DNA from: Acetobacter cibinongensis
Lineage (GTDB): Bacteria > Pseudomonadota > Alphaproteobacteria > Acetobacterales > Acetobacteraceae
DNA length: 64,000 nucleotides
Direction of reading: 5' to 3'
Assembly: GCF_000963925.1 (NCBI RefSeq)
Contig: NZ_BAMV01000003.1
Span: forward strand, 1 to 64,000
Shown piece after piece: positions 16,021-24,506 of this stretch. Position 1 is the first letter of the stretch. Each line of letters starts with the position of its first letter. Both the position numbers and the translations under genes were made by a program. The notes beneath the pieces are model-generated. The model saw nothing but the letters and a program-made list of their open reading frames with translations, was not told the origin of the DNA and ran no database searches.

Positions 16021-18480
16021 ATGCCGTTGAGCCTGACATTCCGCTCTGTTCTGTTTGCCAGTGCGGTGCTCTCCGGCACCAGCCTTCTGTCGTGCGTGGG
16101 TCAGGCTGCCACAGGCACGGCTGCTACAGTGCCACAGCCGCGTGTGCCCACGCCGCGCGGGCATACTGCCCCACACCCGCACGCACCCAGCGCCCATCAC
16201 GCCTCTATACCCGCACCGCCCGCGCCAGTGCGGGCACAGGGGCAGGAGACCATAACCGTGCAGGCCAACCCGGTGGCGGACCATGCCGGGGGTGGGTTGA
16301 TACGGCCCCAAACACAGGCGCAGGCGGTCAGTGTGGTCGGGCAGGACTTCATTGCCCGGCAGGCACCCTCTGCCACCGCGTATGATCTGGTTGCCCTGTT
16401 GCCGGGGGCCACTGTTGCTACGTCTGACCCGCTGGGCCTGTCGCCACAGGTTAATATCTCCGTGCGTGGCCTGAATGGGGATGCCATAGGCTATGTGCTG
16501 GAAGGCATGCCGCTGAACGATATTGCATATTATAGCGGCTACCCCAGCCAGTTTGCTGACAGCGAAAACTACGAGAGCATTGCTCTGGCGCAAGGGGCCG
16601 CCCAGTTGGAAAGTCCTGTGCTCAATGCTGCCGGAGGGCTGATGTCCCTGCGTTTCCGCACCCCGGCGGAAAAAGCGGGGGGCATGGTGAATATCTCCTA
16701 CGGTTCCTACAATACCAACAGGCAGTTCATGCGGCTGGATAGCGGGGAGATCGGGTCATCAGGTGTGCGGGGGTTTGTGTCCTACTCCCACAGTGCAGCG
16801 GATAACTGGCGTGGGCCGGGCCGGGATAAGCGGCAACATGTGGACTTCAAACTGCTCAAGACATGGGGCCACAATAACAGCGCAGCCCTTGTAGGCACCT
16901 GGAACCAGGCCATAGACAGCTATTACCCGCAGCCCACCAAGGCAGGCTGGCAGCAGGACGGGCTGCATGGGGCCAATAATCTGGCCAAAAACTATGATCG
17001 TAATAATGATGCTCAGGGCACGGATTACTGGCGGCTTTACCGGCAGCCGGAGCGAACCCTCTATATGGGTGCCCCTGTAGAGCTGCATCTGGGGCACGGT
17101 ATCACATGGCGCACAACCCCTTACGCGCAGGGTGCCTACGGCAATGTACCGGGGGGCAGCAGCCTGCCAACATCTGGCCTCTGGAACGGTAACCAGCCGT
17201 TGACAGAAACCCTTACGCTACCCGGCACGCAGGATGGTGTGGCCACCGTGCGGGCAGACTACACGCAGCGCAGCTACCGCAGTGGCTTTACAACCGGGGT
17301 GGAGTGGCAGCACGGTGCCAACACCCTGATGGCCGGATACTGGTACGATTATTCGGATGACAGCGAGTATCAAAGCTTCACGTCCGTAGGGGAGAATGGC
17401 ACGGCTGCGGGCATTTGGGGTGGCAGTGGCAAAACATCCGTCACGCTCGCAGATGGCAGCATATTGCGCGCCACCAACAACCATACGCTTTCACAAACCA
17501 ATGCGTTGTATGTGGGGGATACACTATCCCTGCTGCATAACCGGCTGGTGCTGTCAGGCGGGTTTAAGGAGGTCATGCTCACACGCAACGGCACTAACGC
17601 CATGCCGGGCACCCCGTACCATGCCAATACCAATTATGCGGTGCCCCTGCCGCGCCTGTCCATCAAATACCAGATCACGCCACGGCATCAGGTCTTTTTC
17701 AATACCACAACCAACTTCCGCACCCCGGCGGAAACCGCCTTGTATGCTGCCTATGATCCCACATCCGGGGAACTGACGGCGCAGAGCAACACCAAGGTAA
17801 AAAACGAATATTCCATAGCCGAAGAACTGGGCTACCGTTATGCCGATGACCGGATTATTGGCAGCCTGACCCTGTTTAACTACAACTTTACCAACCGACA
17901 GATTGAAACGGTCGGGCAGATCAACGGGTCTTACGTGTCTTCCACCTTCAACGCGGGTGGGCAGACATCCCGCGGGGTGGATGTGGAACTTGGTTTGCGG
18001 CCATGGCACCATTTCAGCCCGTATCTGTCTGGGGAATATCTGCACGCCACTGTGGATAATGACCTGCTGTCCGGCGCAGACCTGCTGCCAACACGCGGCA
18101 AACGCGCCATCCGCAGCCCCACACTACAAGCCGCAGCGGGGCTGACTTATGATGATGGGCATGTTTTCAGTGTATTTACGGTCAAATATACAGGCCGCCA
18201 GTACGCGACTTTCATGAATGATGAGCGTATCCCCAATTTTGTGACGGCGAACATGGCCGTGGGCTACCGCTTTTCTGATGCTGTGTTTCTGCACAGACCA
18301 GAACTGCGCATGAACTTTATTAACATCACCAATCAGCACTATCTGTCTGGTGTGGCCAACCCAACCCTGAACGCGCATGACACAACAGGCCGCCGTGGCA
18401 CAACCATAGCCGGGTCCGACCCCACCTATTATATTGGTGGCGGGTTTGCTGCCTTGTTTACGGCGTCCACCGGGTTTTAA
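16021..18480 (+). CDS. TonB-dependent outer-membrane receptor
   Basis: 819 residues. A signal peptide (FRSVLFASAVLSGTSLLSCV) is followed by a Pro/His-rich linker, then a TonB box-like ETITVQANPV, a plug domain (QDFIARQAPSATAYDLVALL, ISVRGLNGDAIGYVLEGMPL) and a 22-strand barrel ending in YYIGGGFAALFTASTGF with the terminal aromatic residue. ATG 16021 is preferred to the upstream TTG 16015; AAGAAAG lies about 8 bases ahead. Followed after 6 bases by an APH-fold kinase and then a PnuC-type transporter, which suggests the substrate is a vitamin or nucleoside-like compound rather than iron. Confidence 0.9.
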   Translation: MPLSLTFRSVLFASAVLSGTSLLSCVGQAATGTAATVPQPRVPTPRGHTAPHPHAPSAHHASIPAPPAPVRAQGQETITVQANPVADHAGGGLIRPQTQAQAVSVVGQDFIARQAPSATAYDLVALLPGATVATSDPLGLSPQVNISVRGLNGDAIGYVLEGMPLNDIAYYSGYPSQFADSENYESIALAQGAAQLESPVLNAAGGLMSLRFRTPAEKAGGMVNISYGSYNTNRQFMRLDSGEIGSSGVRGFVSYSHSAADNWRGPGRDKRQHVDFKLLKTWGHNNSAALVGTWNQAIDSYYPQPTKAGWQQDGLHGANNLAKNYDRNNDAQGTDYWRLYRQPERTLYMGAPVELHLGHGITWRTTPYAQGAYGNVPGGSSLPTSGLWNGNQPLTETLTLPGTQDGVATVRADYTQRSYRSGFTTGVEWQHGANTLMAGYWYDYSDDSEYQSFTSVGENGTAAGIWGGSGKTSVTLADGSILRATNNHTLSQTNALYVGDTLSLLHNRLVLSGGFKEVMLTRNGTNAMPGTPYHANTNYAVPLPRLSIKYQITPRHQVFFNTTTNFRTPAETALYAAYDPTSGELTAQSNTKVKNEYSIAEELGYRYADDRIIGSLTLFNYNFTNRQIETVGQINGSYVSSTFNAGGQTSRGVDVELGLRPWHHFSPYLSGEYLHATVDNDLLSGADLLPTRGKRAIRSPTLQAAAGLTYDDGHVFSVFTVKYTGRQYATFMNDERIPNFVTANMAVGYRFSDAVFLHRPELRMNFINITNQHYLSGVANPTLNAHDTTGRRGTTIAGSDPTYYIGGGFAALFTASTGF

Positions 18481-18486
18481 GGGGTT

Positions 18487-19731
18487 ATGGGAAAAAAAAG
18501 TGCTCCAGTCGGTCAGTTTGGTGTGCATGGGGTGCAGAGCAAACGTGACTGGCCGTGCCTGACCGAGGCTGAAATTCAGGCCGTGGCGGCGCAGTATCCA
18601 GACCTGCCGCCCGCACCAACGGTAAGCTGGAACAGTATGCGCCCGTTTTCCGCCGCCGCGCGGATAGACGGTGCTGGCTGTTCAGAACGCGAGAATGGGG
18701 CGGGAGATTTCCTGATAAAGCGCCATCATGCCTCCCTGCGTGGTGTTGCGGCCTTGCAGGAGGAACACGCTTTTATGCGGCACCTGCACCAGCACGGCGT
18801 GCCTGTTTGCCTACCGTGCGTCACCCGGTCCGGCGCTACGGCGCTGGCTTTAGGGGAATGGACGTATGAGGTCTTTCCTCTTGCCGCAGGGCAGGATGTG
18901 TACCGGGATGTCATGTCCTGGCAACCTTATAAAAATGCAGGCCACGCCACGGCGGCAGGGCGTGCGTTAGCGCTGCTGCATAAGGCGTCTGCCTCCTATC
19001 CCGCACCGGGGCGTGGTGAGCGGAGTGCGGCCGGGTTGCGGGCAGGCCGACCGCTGACCTCCAGCCTGAACGCTATTGGTCAGCCCGATTTTCTGGATGC
19101 CTTACAAAACTGGGTGGCGCTGCAACCGGGGCTTATGCCGCAACTGGCCCACCGCTCCTGGCTGGCAGACTGTGCTGCTGTTCTGGTACCGTTGCATGAC
19201 CGCCTGAAGCCACATCTGGCAACACTGCCCACACTTTGGGGGCATGGAGACTGGCATGGTTCCAACCTGTTCTGGCAGCAGGGGCAGGGCGCCCACAACC
19301 CGGCAGAGCCGCAGGGCAGCGTAAGCTGCGTGCTGGATTTTGGCATGGCGGACCGCACCAGCGCCATGTTTGACCTTGCTGTAGCACTTGAACGCAGCAT
19401 GGTAGACTGGCTGGACCCGGCAGAAAACAGGCGCGTCTTTTACCCGCACATGGCCGCCTTCCTGAACGGTTACGCGCAGGCCAAACCCCTTGCGCCGCAG
19501 GACTGCGCACAGCTTGGTGCGTTTTTGCCGTTGGTGCATGTTGAATTTGCACTCTCGGAAGTGGCCTATTTTGGCACGCTTTTGCAGGACGCTGCGTCAG
19601 CCGAGGTTGCCTATACAGAGTATCTTCTGGGCCATGCCCGCTGGTTTGCAACAGGGCAGGGCAGGGCGGTGCTGACGTGGCTGGGCACGGCAGCGCAAGA
19701 GCCTCAGGCAGTAGGGCCAAAACAGGCATGA
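18487..19731 (+). CDS. APH/choline-kinase-fold phosphotransferase
   Basis: 414 residues. The kinase signature is complete: LWGHGDWHGSNLFWQQG (catalytic loop H-G-D-x-H-x-x-N; Asp as base) and VLDFGMADRTSAMFDLAVAL (metal-binding D-F-G equivalent). N-terminal part has GDFLIKRHH, a likely ATP-binding Lys strand, and a hinge around WTYEVFPLAAGQDVY. The family phosphorylates small hydroxyl compounds (aminoglycosides, homoserine, choline, thiamine). Its place between a TonB receptor and a PnuC-type carrier favours a trapping role by phosphorylating the imported vitamin, for example as a ThiK-like thiamine kinase. Substrate is inference only. Confidence 0.8.
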   Translation: MGKKSAPVGQFGVHGVQSKRDWPCLTEAEIQAVAAQYPDLPPAPTVSWNSMRPFSAAARIDGAGCSERENGAGDFLIKRHHASLRGVAALQEEHAFMRHLHQHGVPVCLPCVTRSGATALALGEWTYEVFPLAAGQDVYRDVMSWQPYKNAGHATAAGRALALLHKASASYPAPGRGERSAAGLRAGRPLTSSLNAIGQPDFLDALQNWVALQPGLMPQLAHRSWLADCAAVLVPLHDRLKPHLATLPTLWGHGDWHGSNLFWQQGQGAHNPAEPQGSVSCVLDFGMADRTSAMFDLAVALERSMVDWLDPAENRRVFYPHMAAFLNGYAQAKPLAPQDCAQLGAFLPLVHVEFALSEVAYFGTLLQDAASAEVAYTEYLLGHARWFATGQGRAVLTWLGTAAQEPQAVGPKQA

Positions 19732-19762
19732 TCAGGAAAATTTTCAAAAGAGAAGCCGCAGC

Positions 19763-20338
19763 ATGACGGCTTTGGAAACTGTCTCCGCGGCCCTCAGTGC
19801 GCTTGGTGTCTGGCTGACAGGCCGCCGCGCCATGGCTTGCTGGCCGGTCATGAGCCTTGCGAGTGTTTTATACGGCGTTGTGTTCTGGCAGGCGCATCTT
19901 TATGCGGATATGGCGCTACAGGGTGTGTTTGCAGCCTTGTCTCTGTACGGATGGTGGCGGTGGCTGCGTGGCGTGCAAACGGATGGGGCGGTGTATATTG
20001 TCCCGCTGAAAAATATGCTCTTCTGGTCAGGACTTTTCGTTGCGGCGCTGGGCGGTTTGGTGGGTGGTTATGCCTTGCAAACCCTGACGGATGACCCCAT
20101 GCCGCTGCTGGATGCCCTGTTGAGCGCCTATAGTATTCTGGCGCAGGTCTGGATGGCGCGGCGGCATAGTGCCTGCTGGTGGCTATGGGGTGTGATAGAT
20201 GCTGCATACACGGTCATGTTTACCATTCGTGGCCTGTATCTAACCGCAGTCTTATATGCCGTGTTTGTGGTGCTGGCAGTGGCGGGCTGGCGTGCGTGGC
20301 GTCATGCAGGGGTAAAGCCGGTGCGTAAAAACACCTGA
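19763..20338 (+). CDS. PnuC-family vitamin transporter (nicotinamide riboside/thiamine type)
   Basis: 191 residues, 7 predicted transmembrane helices. Typical PnuC features: LYADMALQGVFAALSLYGWW followed by RW, and YSILAQVWMARRHSACWWLW then GVIDAAYTV...GLYLTAVLYAVF. PnuC-type proteins are facilitators that depend on intracellular phosphorylation of their substrate; the adjacent kinase fits this. Members include PnuC (nicotinamide riboside), PnuT (thiamine) and PnuX (riboflavin); the sequence alone does not separate them by eye. Its stop is only 2 bp from the stop of the convergent CPBP-like gene with no terminator between. Confidence 0.85.
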   Translation: MTALETVSAALSALGVWLTGRRAMACWPVMSLASVLYGVVFWQAHLYADMALQGVFAALSLYGWWRWLRGVQTDGAVYIVPLKNMLFWSGLFVAALGGLVGGYALQTLTDDPMPLLDALLSAYSILAQVWMARRHSACWWLWGVIDAAYTVMFTIRGLYLTAVLYAVFVVLAVAGWRAWRHAGVKPVRKNT

Positions 20339-20340
20339 CG

Positions 20341-20850
20341 CTACCCGAACAGAAAAACCGCTGTTAAAACCATAAAATTATACAAAAAGTGGGACAGGGC
20401 CGTCGTTAAAAACGGGCTGCCAATGCGGGAGCGCATAGTCACATAAAAACAGCGGGCATAACATAACCCCCCAAAGCCACCCACCACCAAGGCTTGCAGC
20501 CAGTTACGGTGGAAGCCGGGGGTTACGCCGCCATAATGCGAAACCCCGAACGACGTTATACTGATTATAAAGAACAGCCACCACACAGCGCGTTGGGGGA
20601 GTGATGTTTTGCTCAAAAGAAAATAGGGTAGGGAAAAGAAGAGAGACGTTTCCAGTAGAGGGGCTATCGCTAAACCTATGACGGCCAGTTTCTGGAAAGG
20701 GGGAGTTTTTGCCACAACGGACGGTGCCAGCCCCAGCGTATGGAGCAAGGTGGCGCAACTCATGACAACCGCAAAATTGGTCAGCACACAGAGCAGGCAG
20801 GCCCGCCAGTTGATACCAGAATGGTCCGGTCGACCAGAGGGCGCTGTCAT
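20341..20850 (-). CDS. CPBP/Abi-like intramembrane protease-family protein with degenerate first motif
   Basis: 169 residues, about 5 transmembrane helices. Motif 2 (FGVSHYGG, F-x-x-x-H) and motif 3 (HFLYN, H-x-x-x-N) of the CPBP family are present, but motif 1, normally E-E-x-x-x-R, reads LLETSLFFS, so one Glu and the Arg are missing. It may be inactive as a protease or only a distant member. Located 18 bases downstream of purU on the same strand, so probably co-transcribed. Confidence 0.6.
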   Translation of the reverse strand: MTAPSGRPDHSGINWRACLLCVLTNFAVVMSCATLLHTLGLAPSVVAKTPPFQKLAVIGLAIAPLLETSLFFSLPYFLLSKTSLPQRAVWWLFFIISITSFGVSHYGGVTPGFHRNWLQALVVGGFGGLCYARCFYVTMRSRIGSPFLTTALSHFLYNFMVLTAVFLFG

Positions 20851-20868
20851 GTGGCTGATCCCCTAACG

Positions 20869-21714
20869 CTACGCAAACACGACAGTGCGATGGCCGTTCA
20901 GCATGACCCGCTGCTCCACATGCAGTTTAACAGCCCGTGCCAGTACCTGAGATTCCACGCCACGTCCTGTTGCAATATAGTCATCCGGGGAGAGGGCATG
21001 GTTTACGCGGGCGGTTTCCTGCTCAATAATCGGGCCTTCATCCAGATCCGCCGTGACGTAGTGGGCCGTAGCGCCAATCAGCTTGACCCCGCGTGCATGC
21101 GCCTGATGGTAAGGCCGCGCCCCTTTGAAGGACGGCAGAAAGGAGTGGTGGATGTTGATGATCCGCCCACGCAGCTCCGTTGACAGGGCGTCAGACAGCA
21201 CCTGCATATAGCGTGCCAGCACGACAAGATCTGCCCCGGTATCCTGCACAAGGGCGCGGAGTTTGTCTTCCTGCTCGGCTTTGTTGTCTTTGGTGACAGG
21301 CCAGTAGTGGTAGGGAATACCAGCATGGGCCGCCGTCTGGGCGCTGTCCTGATGGTTGGAGACAATGGCAACAATTTCGGCCCGCAGCCAGTTGACCCGT
21401 ACCTGATAGAGCAGGTTGAGCAACGCATGGTCAAAGCGGGAGACCATGATGATGATGCGCGGCAAAACAGCCGTGTTGTGCAGGCGCATGGTCATGCCAA
21501 ATTCCTGCGCCACGGGTTTCAGCCCGCTTTCCATTTCTTCAAGGCTGTTGGTATGGGGGGCCACAAAGGCCAGCCGCATGAACAGTTGGCCGCTATCCGG
21601 GTCACTGAACTGGTGGGTTTCTGAAATATTGGCCCCTCGCTGGACCAGTACGGAAGAAATGGCCGCAACAATGCCGGGGCGGTCCGGGCAGGAAAAAGTC
21701 AGAACAAAATGCAT
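20869..21714 (-). CDS. purU: Formyltetrahydrofolate deformylase
   Basis: 281 residues, full length for PurU. N-terminal ACT domain (HFVLTFSCPDRPGIVAAISS) and C-terminal formyl-hydrolase domain with NHQDSAQTAAHAGIPYHYWP, VLARYMQVLSDAL, the catalytic block IINIHHSFLPSFKGARPYHQ (conserved His in 'HHSFLP') and GATAHYVTADLDEGPII (Asp of the active site). It hydrolyses 10-formyl-THF to formate and THF, balancing one-carbon pools and feeding PurT-type purine synthesis. The gene is preceded by the 435-bp DnaA-box region. Confidence 0.95.
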   Translation of the reverse strand: MHFVLTFSCPDRPGIVAAISSVLVQRGANISETHQFSDPDSGQLFMRLAFVAPHTNSLEEMESGLKPVAQEFGMTMRLHNTAVLPRIIIMVSRFDHALLNLLYQVRVNWLRAEIVAIVSNHQDSAQTAAHAGIPYHYWPVTKDNKAEQEDKLRALVQDTGADLVVLARYMQVLSDALSTELRGRIINIHHSFLPSFKGARPYHQAHARGVKLIGATAHYVTADLDEGPIIEQETARVNHALSPDDYIATGRGVESQVLARAVKLHVEQRVMLNGHRTVVFA

Positions 21715-22149
21715 GGCGCCGTTTTTTATCCCTGGGTGCCAGCGGCGCCGGAGCAGCCGCAGGGCCTGAAAGTCTTAAGATTTTACGGGGTCTCTTGTGC
21801 CAAGACCGTCGCAGGACTGCAACAGCCTGCGGCTCATCCTGCTAAAAAGCAGTAAACATCTTGACAGTAAGTGGCAGGTAAAACGCGCCGCTTACCATGT
21901 GGATTATTTGAAAAAGAAAGGACTCGCTGAGTCTGTGTGCCGTCAAGCGGTTTTCTGCCGGACTCGGAGCAAAAAGCTGTAACCCGCTAAAAACTGCACT
22001 TTTTGGGCAACAGGGCTACGCAAACTCCCCCAATGTTATCCACAGAAAGCGGGGAGAGATTGTGGGAAAACTCTGTGGATAGAATTGCCACAGGTAGGCG
22101 GGGCGCGGCTTTTTCTCGGCTTTCTTGGTTTGTTCTTTTAACAGGAATG
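21715..22149. other. Intergenic region with three DnaA-box-like sites (origin-like)
   Basis: 435 bp without a convincing gene. It holds TGTGGATTA (21898-21906, one mismatch to the DnaA box on the minus strand), a perfect TTATCCACA (22036-22044) and TGTGGATAG (22074-22082, one mismatch). The last two also form a 10-bp inverted repeat, TATCCACAGA (22037-22046) with TCTGTGGATA (22072-22081). An A/T-rich stretch follows the first box (21903-21921). It also contains the purU promoter side. Origin function is a hypothesis; a pair of boxes can also regulate transcription. Confidence 0.35.
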
Positions 22150-22587
22150 TCACGGTGTATGACATGCGGCCTGTAAAAGCTGCGCCAATACAACGGCCTC
22201 GTTTTCCGTTGTGTTTCTGGCCCCAAATAACAGGGTGACAGGCCCCTTGCGGGCCAGTGCGACAAGCTGGGCCATGGCGTCCGGATTCTGCGCGACTTCA
22301 GCCTTATAACGCTGCTGGAAGCCCTCCCACCGGGCCGGGTCATGGCCAAACCATTCCCGTAGTTCGGTGGAAGGAGCAATGTCCTTCAGCCACAGGGTCA
22401 GGTGGGCGCGTTCCTTGCTCACCCCGCGTGGCCAGAGCCGGTCCACCAGCACACGTGCCCCATCTTCCGGTGTTGGGTCTTCATACACCCGGCGGAGGAA
22501 AATGGGGCCAGCCGCCCCCTCTACACGGTGGGCCGTGCCGCCCGGAGGGGTGGCTGAATGCGGGTGAGAGGAGGTGGCGTGGTTCAT
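22150..22587 (-). CDS. DUF488 family protein (YeaO-like)
   Basis: 145 residues. The family core is clear: FLRRVYEDPTPEDGARVLVD followed by RLWPRGVSKERA, then LWLKDIAPSTELREWFGHDP and VTLLFGARNTTENEAVVLAQ. Members are small uncharacterised cytosolic proteins; the YeaO group is often linked to stress genes. The N-terminal 25 residues (His/Ser/Pro-rich) extend beyond the usual start. It lies 39 bp downstream of hmp on the same strand, so it is likely part of an NO-responsive operon. Confidence 0.88.
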   Translation of the reverse strand: MNHATSSHPHSATPPGGTAHRVEGAAGPIFLRRVYEDPTPEDGARVLVDRLWPRGVSKERAHLTLWLKDIAPSTELREWFGHDPARWEGFQQRYKAEVAQNPDAMAQLVALARKGPVTLLFGARNTTENEAVVLAQLLQAACHTP

Positions 22588-22626
22588 GGTCTGGTTCCGG
22601 TTGGTCGGGCTTTACTCGGGTGGGCT

Positions 22627-23847
22627 TCAGGCTGCGTGCAACGTGTCTTCTACTGTGGTGGCAGGGCCAAAGACCTCATGCCGGATGCGGTTTTCTGGCA
22701 CACCAGCCGCCTTCAGGCCGTCTATCATGCGCAGCATGAAGGCTTCTGGCCCGCAGATGTAATAGACAGCATCCTCAGCCGTATTGGCTTTAACCCATTC
22801 AGGCGTTATCCGTCCTTCATGCACCTGTACGGCGCTGGAAGCTTCTGCCGTATTGGCGGGGGAGGCATGAGTGTAAAACACATCGGCCTTCACCACGCCT
22901 TGGGCGGCAAGCGCGTGCAAGCGGGGGCCAAAGGCCTCGGTTTCCGCACTATGCGTGCCATGAATATAGTGGAGCGCACCATGCGGCCCGTTGGCAGCGG
23001 CTTCCAGCATGGACAGAAACGGCGTAAGCCCCACGCCAGCGCTCAGCAGAACGGTAGAAGCCGGGGCAGGCATACCCAGTGTGAAAGACCCAGCCGGAGC
23101 GGAGACCAGAAGTTCCGTACCTTCTGGCGCGTGGTCATGCAGCCAGTTGGAGACCAGCCCTTCTGGCGCACGGCTGACACTGATGCGGTATCCGCGTTCA
23201 GACGGTGCTGAGGAAATACTATAATTGCGGCGCTGTGTGCCAAGCCCCGGCACCGTGATGTTGAAGCTGAGATACTGCCCCGGTTTATGCTGCAACACAG
23301 GCTGCCCATCTTTGGGTTCCAGATACAGGGACAGCACCCGAGGGCTTTCCTGCACACGGCTGCGAATAACAAAAGGCCGCCAGCCTGCCCAGCCGCCGGG
23401 GGCGCTGGCTGTCTGGTCGTAAAGCTGTTTTTCACGGTTTATCAACACGTCAGCCAGAAACTGGTAGCCGTTTGCCCATGCCTGCATGATGTCCGGCGTG
23501 GCGGCCTCTCCCAGCACATGCTCAATCGCGCCTAGCAGGGCTGTCCCAACATGGGGGTAATGTTCGGGCAGGATATTCAGCCCGACATGTTTTTCCGCAA
23601 TGCGCTCAATCATGCCGGTCAGGGCACCAAGGTTATTGATGTTGCGGGCGTAAGCCAGCACGGCCAGCGCCAGTGCAGTGGGCTGGCTGCCATTCTGCTG
23701 GTGGGAGCGGTTGAAGAGCGCACTAATGGCGGGGTCTGCCAGCAGGCGGCTGTACATTTCCCGCGTAATATCCACGCCGTGGGCTTCAAGGGCCGGAACG
23801 CAGGCGGTGATGATGGCGCGGGTCTTGTCGTCAAGTGAGGGGGCCAC
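22627..23847 (-). CDS. hmp: Flavohemoprotein, nitric oxide dioxygenase
   Basis: 406 residues. Globin domain (about 1-140) with the proximal His in RIAEKHVGLNILPEHYPHVG; FAD domain with RNYSISSAPSERGYRISVSR; NAD(P)H domain with LLSAGVGLTPFLSMLEAA and YYICGPEAFMLRMI. It oxidises NO to nitrate using O2 and NADPH. The start is GTG at 23847 (reverse), with AAGGAGA eight bases upstream; longer in-frame extensions lack a site and overlap the nsrR promoter. Divergent nsrR lies 84 bp away, and an NsrR-like half site overlaps the ribosome-binding region. DUF488 follows downstream. Confidence 0.95.
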   Translation of the reverse strand: MAPSLDDKTRAIITACVPALEAHGVDITREMYSRLLADPAISALFNRSHQQNGSQPTALALAVLAYARNINNLGALTGMIERIAEKHVGLNILPEHYPHVGTALLGAIEHVLGEAATPDIMQAWANGYQFLADVLINREKQLYDQTASAPGGWAGWRPFVIRSRVQESPRVLSLYLEPKDGQPVLQHKPGQYLSFNITVPGLGTQRRNYSISSAPSERGYRISVSRAPEGLVSNWLHDHAPEGTELLVSAPAGSFTLGMPAPASTVLLSAGVGLTPFLSMLEAAANGPHGALHYIHGTHSAETEAFGPRLHALAAQGVVKADVFYTHASPANTAEASSAVQVHEGRITPEWVKANTAEDAVYYICGPEAFMLRMIDGLKAAGVPENRIRHEVFGPATTVEDTLHAA

Positions 23848-23863
23848 GGACTCGATCTCCTTA

Positions 23864-23876
23864 AAGATGTATATTT
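23864..23876. promoter_or_regulatory. Candidate NsrR operator between hmp and nsrR
   Basis: AAGATGTATATTT resembles the NsrR half site AAGATGYATTT with one extra base. It lies 17-29 bp upstream of the hmp GTG and 56 bp upstream of nsrR, where it could repress hmp and autoregulate nsrR. Only one half is evident, so confidence is modest. Confidence 0.45.
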
Positions 23877-23931
23877 CACACACCTTATTGAACGCTGGAT
23901 ATGGGCTGTCAAGTTGCGGTAGCTTTGCCCC

Positions 23932-24414
23932 ATGCGCATGACCGTTTACACAGACTACGCCCTCCGCACGCTCCTCTACCTTGGCGTGCATGCAGACCGC
24001 CGGGTGTCCATCCGGGAGGTGGCGGAGGCCTATGGAATTTCTGAAAATCATCTGGTGAAGGTTATTCACCATCTGGGCCGTGGCGGTTTTATTGATACGT
24101 TGCGGGGCCGCAATGGCGGGCTAATGCTCGGCCGTGCGCCGGAGGATATTTGCATAGGCGATGTGGTGCGCCACACGGAGGAAGATATGGCCCTAGTGGC
24201 CTGTATGGCTCCCTCTATGCCGGGTGAAAAAAGACAGGCCGGGGCGGGGTGCCTGCTGGCCGGTGGTTGCCATTTGCGCGGCGTGCTGGGGGAAGCGATG
24301 GGGGCCTTCATGGCCGTGCTGGACCGGCAGACGTTGGCTGACCTGCTGCGGCCCTATGAGCGCCGTGTGCTGACACAAGCGGCCCAAAATGTAGAGGCTG
24401 CACCAGCGCCCTGA
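23932..24414 (+). CDS. nsrR: Rrf2-family NO-sensing repressor NsrR
   Basis: 160 residues. Winged helix (MRMTVYTDYALRTLLYLGVH, SIREVAEAYGISENHLVKVI, GFIDTLRGRNGGLMLGR) and three Cys for an Fe-S cluster: C91, C107, C113. Asp8, a cluster ligand in characterised NsrR, is present if ATG 23932 is used, which supports this start over the ATG two codons on. The C107-C113 spacing is normal, but about 15 residues separate C91 and C107, against about 4-7 in well-known NsrR proteins. The closing segment RGVLGEAMGAFMAVLDRQTL is typical. Divergent from hmp. Confidence 0.9.
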   Translation: MRMTVYTDYALRTLLYLGVHADRRVSIREVAEAYGISENHLVKVIHHLGRGGFIDTLRGRNGGLMLGRAPEDICIGDVVRHTEEDMALVACMAPSMPGEKRQAGAGCLLAGGCHLRGVLGEAMGAFMAVLDRQTLADLLRPYERRVLTQAAQNVEAAPAP

Positions 24415-24506
24415 CGCAAACGGGCTTTTGAGAAAGCCGAACTCAGGGCATGATGCCCCTGTCCGTGTGTGGCGTATAGCCACATGCCAAGCAGGGAGAA
24501 ACAGTT

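Noticed and set aside
21797-21982. 61-codon frame in the DnaA-box region
   Set aside because: No ribosome site or recognisable composition; basic and low in hydrophobic residues, likely chance.
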